Assembly: GCA_021162125.1 (NCBI GenBank)
Contig: JAGGZG010000014.1
Location: forward strand, 1 to 6,552
Origin: Anaerolineae bacterium
GTDB lineage: Bacteria > Chloroflexota > Anaerolineae > JACIWR01
DNA length: 6,552 nucleotides
Direction: 5' to 3'
How positions within the stretch are numbered: position 1 is the stretch's first letter; every line of letters starts with the position of its first letter. The notes beneath the pieces are model-generated. The model had not been told where the DNA came from. It ran no database searches and worked only from the letters and a program-made list of their open reading frames with translations. Shown one piece after another: positions 5,067 through 6,552 of this stretch. The translations under genes were made by a program, and so were the position numbers.

Positions 5067-5427
5067 TCCTCTTTGGAAAACTATCCTCATTACCGGGCTG
5101 GAAGTGGCCGCCGGCGTGGTGCTGAACCTGCTGCTGGTGCTGGGCGCGTGCTGGCTCACCGGCGGAATCACCCCGCGCCGTCTGTCCGACTATCTGTTCT
5201 ACGACGCCGGCTTGCTGGCCTTTATCGCTGTCAGCATCTGGATGGGCAATATCGGCGGGCGAGGGAGCTGGCGGTATCAGGCTGGCGGGACCGCCAGCCG
5301 CTCCGCTACCGACCTGGCCCATTTCGCCCACCAGGAGGAGCAGAGCGCCTTGTCGTGGGGCGTGGTGTTGATGCTCATTGCCGGAGTGATGGTCGTGCTC
5401 TCCATTTTGGCTTCAGAGGCATTGTAA
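5056..5427 (+). CDS. Small three-TM membrane protein coupled to the SPFH gene
   Basis: This encodes 123 residues with three hydrophobic segments (about 10-34, 48-65 and 99-119). A central polar loop contains LSDYLFYDAGLLAF (43-56), GGRGSWRYQAGG (67-78) and an acidic HQEEQ (92-96). I recognise no enzymatic motif. The LSDYLFYDAG segment distantly recalls small DUF3899-like membrane proteins, but I would not assign it. The ATG lies inside the end of the SPFH gene (11-nt overlap, different frame), with GGGGAG (5040-5045) 10 nt upstream, so the two are almost certainly translated together. A role as a partner or accessory of the SPFH assembly is an inference from this arrangement. It lacks the soluble OB-fold domain expected of NfeD, the common SPFH partner. 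Confidence 0.75.
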   Translation: MENNPLWKTILITGLEVAAGVVLNLLLVLGACWLTGGITPRRLSDYLFYDAGLLAFIAVSIWMGNIGGRGSWRYQAGGTASRSATDLAHFAHQEEQSALSWGVVLMLIAGVMVVLSILASEAL

Positions 5428-5476
5428 TAAGTTTAGACCTCTGGACACAATCCTTATACTGCTCCTAGAAAGATTC

Positions 5477-5505
5477 TTGACAGATAAAGACTAAAGTATT
5501 ATAAT
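5477..5505 (+). promoter_or_regulatory. cbpA: Perfect-consensus sigma-70 promoter for the DnaJ-like gene
   Basis: TTGACA at 5477-5482 and TATAAT at 5500-5505 are separated by 17 bp, all consensus. The predicted start is near 5512, leaving a leader of about 70 nt before the DnaJ-like gene. A second CTTGACA (5506-5512) begins right after the -10 box, repeating the -35 context 30 bp downstream, and a small dyad GTGCTCAGCAC (5540-5550) lies in the leader. I see no CIRCE element (TTAGCACTC/GAGTGCTAA) and no HspR-type site. Confidence 0.8.
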
Positions 5506-5580
5506 CTTGACAATGGGAAACAAAGTGGTTGCTGGGTGTGTGCTCAGCACAATATGGTTATTATCTAGTGGTGGAGCACG

Positions 5581-6537
5581 ATGGGCATGGAATACAAGGA
5601 CTACTACCGCATCCTGGGAGTAGATAAGAACGCTGACACCAAGACCATAAAGCGGGCCTATCGGCGACTGGCCCGCAAGTATCACCCGGACGTCAATCCG
5701 GGCGATAAGGTCTCCGAGGAGCGTTTCAAAGAGATAAACGAGGCCTACGAAGTACTCTCCGACCCGGAGAAGCGAAGGAAATACGATCAACTGGGCGCGG
5801 ATTATCAGCGCTGGCAGAGTATGGGAGGTGACCCACGGGGCTTCGACTGGAGCCAGTGGTTCGCTGGTGGACAGCCCGCCGGAGGACGGGTGCACGTGCA
5901 ATACGGCGATCTGGGCGATCTTTTCGGTGATCTGGGAGGCTTCTCCGACTTCTTCCAGGCCATCTTTGGCGGGGCGGGCGGGCGAACGCAGACCTCACGG
6001 AGGGGTGGTCGCACATGGGCCTACCGGGGCCAGGACTACGAGCATCCGGTGGAGATTACCCTTGAGGAAGCTTTTCATGGCACACAGCGCGTACTGGAGA
6101 AAGAGGGTGGCCGGCGATTGACGGTGAAAATTCCGCCTGGGGTGAAAACCGGCTCCAAGATACGCATCGCCGGTGAGGGTGGCCCAGGCGTCGGCGGCGG
6201 AGCGCAGGGCGATCTGTTCCTGAAGGTTAAGGTCCTGCCCCATCCTATATTCGAGCGCGACGGAGATGATCTGCGCTGTGAGATGCCGATAGACCTCTAC
6301 ACCGCACTCCTGGGGGGCGAGGTAGTGGTGCACACTCTGGATGGCGACGTCCGGCTGAAAGTGCCCCCCGAAACCCAAAGTGGGCAGGTTTTCCGCCTGC
6401 GAGGGAAAGGCATGCCGCAGTTGCGAAATCCGCAGAAACGCGGCGATTTGTACGTCAAAGTACAGGTTCAACTGCCCACCAAGCTCAGTGCCAAAGAGAA
6501 AGCCCTGGTGCGCGAGCTGGCTGAGATGCGACGATAG
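5581..6537 (+). CDS. cbpA: CbpA-type DnaJ (Hsp40) co-chaperone, no zinc finger
   Basis: This encodes 318 residues, the length of type II (class B) DnaJ proteins. The J domain (about 6-70) has YYRILGV, KRAYRRLARKYHPDVNPG with the essential HPD at 35-37, and FKEINEAYEVLSDPEKRRKYD. A G/F-rich linker (about 82-150, with GDLFGDLGGFSDFFQAIFGG) follows. Then come the two peptide-binding beta domains: EHPVEITLEEAFHGTQR (154-170), TVKIPPGVKTGSKIRIAGEG (181-200), and GDLFLKVKVLPHPIFERDGDDL (210-231) to LRGKGMPQ. The CxxCxGxG zinc repeats of true DnaJ are absent; C233 is the only cysteine. It stimulates DnaK ATPase and delivers clients in the cytoplasm; no dnaK or grpE lies in view. GGAG (5573-5576) is 4 nt before ATG 5581 and 10 nt before ATG 5587; the latter gives the more usual MEYKDYY start. 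An interacting HspR-like regulator may follow beyond the window. Confidence 0.93.
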   Translation: MGMEYKDYYRILGVDKNADTKTIKRAYRRLARKYHPDVNPGDKVSEERFKEINEAYEVLSDPEKRRKYDQLGADYQRWQSMGGDPRGFDWSQWFAGGQPAGGRVHVQYGDLGDLFGDLGGFSDFFQAIFGGAGGRTQTSRRGGRTWAYRGQDYEHPVEITLEEAFHGTQRVLEKEGGRRLTVKIPPGVKTGSKIRIAGEGGPGVGGGAQGDLFLKVKVLPHPIFERDGDDLRCEMPIDLYTALLGGEVVVHTLDGDVRLKVPPETQSGQVFRLRGKGMPQLRNPQKRGDLYVKVQVQLPTKLSAKEKALVRELAEMRR

Positions 6538-6552
6538 GGATAGCGCAGCAAA

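Noticed and set aside
5507..5512. Second TTGACA as the -35 of another cbpA promoter
   Set aside because: Nothing resembling TATAAT occurs at 16-18 bp spacing.
5540..5550. GTGCTCAGCAC as part of a CIRCE operator
   Set aside because: The arms are only 5 bp with a one-base centre; CIRCE needs TTAGCACTC and GAGTGCTAA separated by 9 bp.

Overview
The window looks like chromosomal DNA of a bacterium, most likely Chloroflexota (Anaerolineae-like). This rests on three points. The cut-off protein at the left edge has a signal-anchor followed by a Thr/Pro linker of the kind common in surface proteins of that phylum. The genome is moderately GC-rich with consensus sigma-70 promoters. The small-protein plus nucleotidyltransferase pair is of a type I associate with such genomes. 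No rRNA or marker gene is present, so the assignment is an inference.

Layout. Bases 1-148 (minus) hold the start of a surface protein. Bases 149-494 are a divergent control region: an extended -10 promoter points left, and a perfect TTGACA-17-TATAAT promoter points right into a leader of about 200 nt with two perfect dyads. The leader leads to a TPR protein (495-1148) whose arginine codons differ from its neighbours'. Bases 1149-1693 are non-coding and dominated by a 256-bp imperfect palindrome (1307-1562). It is built from two diverged inverted copies of one hairpin-bearing unit whose stems differ but still pair. Next come a small conserved-looking protein (1694-1891) and an overlapping MNT-fold nucleotidyltransferase (1845-2312), a toxin-antitoxin-like pair. 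Ordinary chromosomal genes follow: a family 2 glycosyltransferase (2348-3343), an FMN-binding flavin reductase-like protein (3384-3953), a prohibitin-type SPFH protein (4059-5066) overlapping a three-TM membrane protein (5056-5427), and, behind another perfect sigma-70 promoter, a CbpA-type DnaJ co-chaperone (5581-6537).

How they fit together. From 489 to 2312 the window reads like an accessory patch (TPR gene, repeat element, toxin-antitoxin-like pair). From 2348 on it is housekeeping or envelope-related. The glycosyltransferase and flavin reductase follow closely and may be co-transcribed. The SPFH gene and its small partner are translationally linked. The most unusual items are the paired-change hairpin repeat, which has possible relatives at 1177-1193 and 3985-3999, and the dual-coding overlap of the toxin-antitoxin-like pair.
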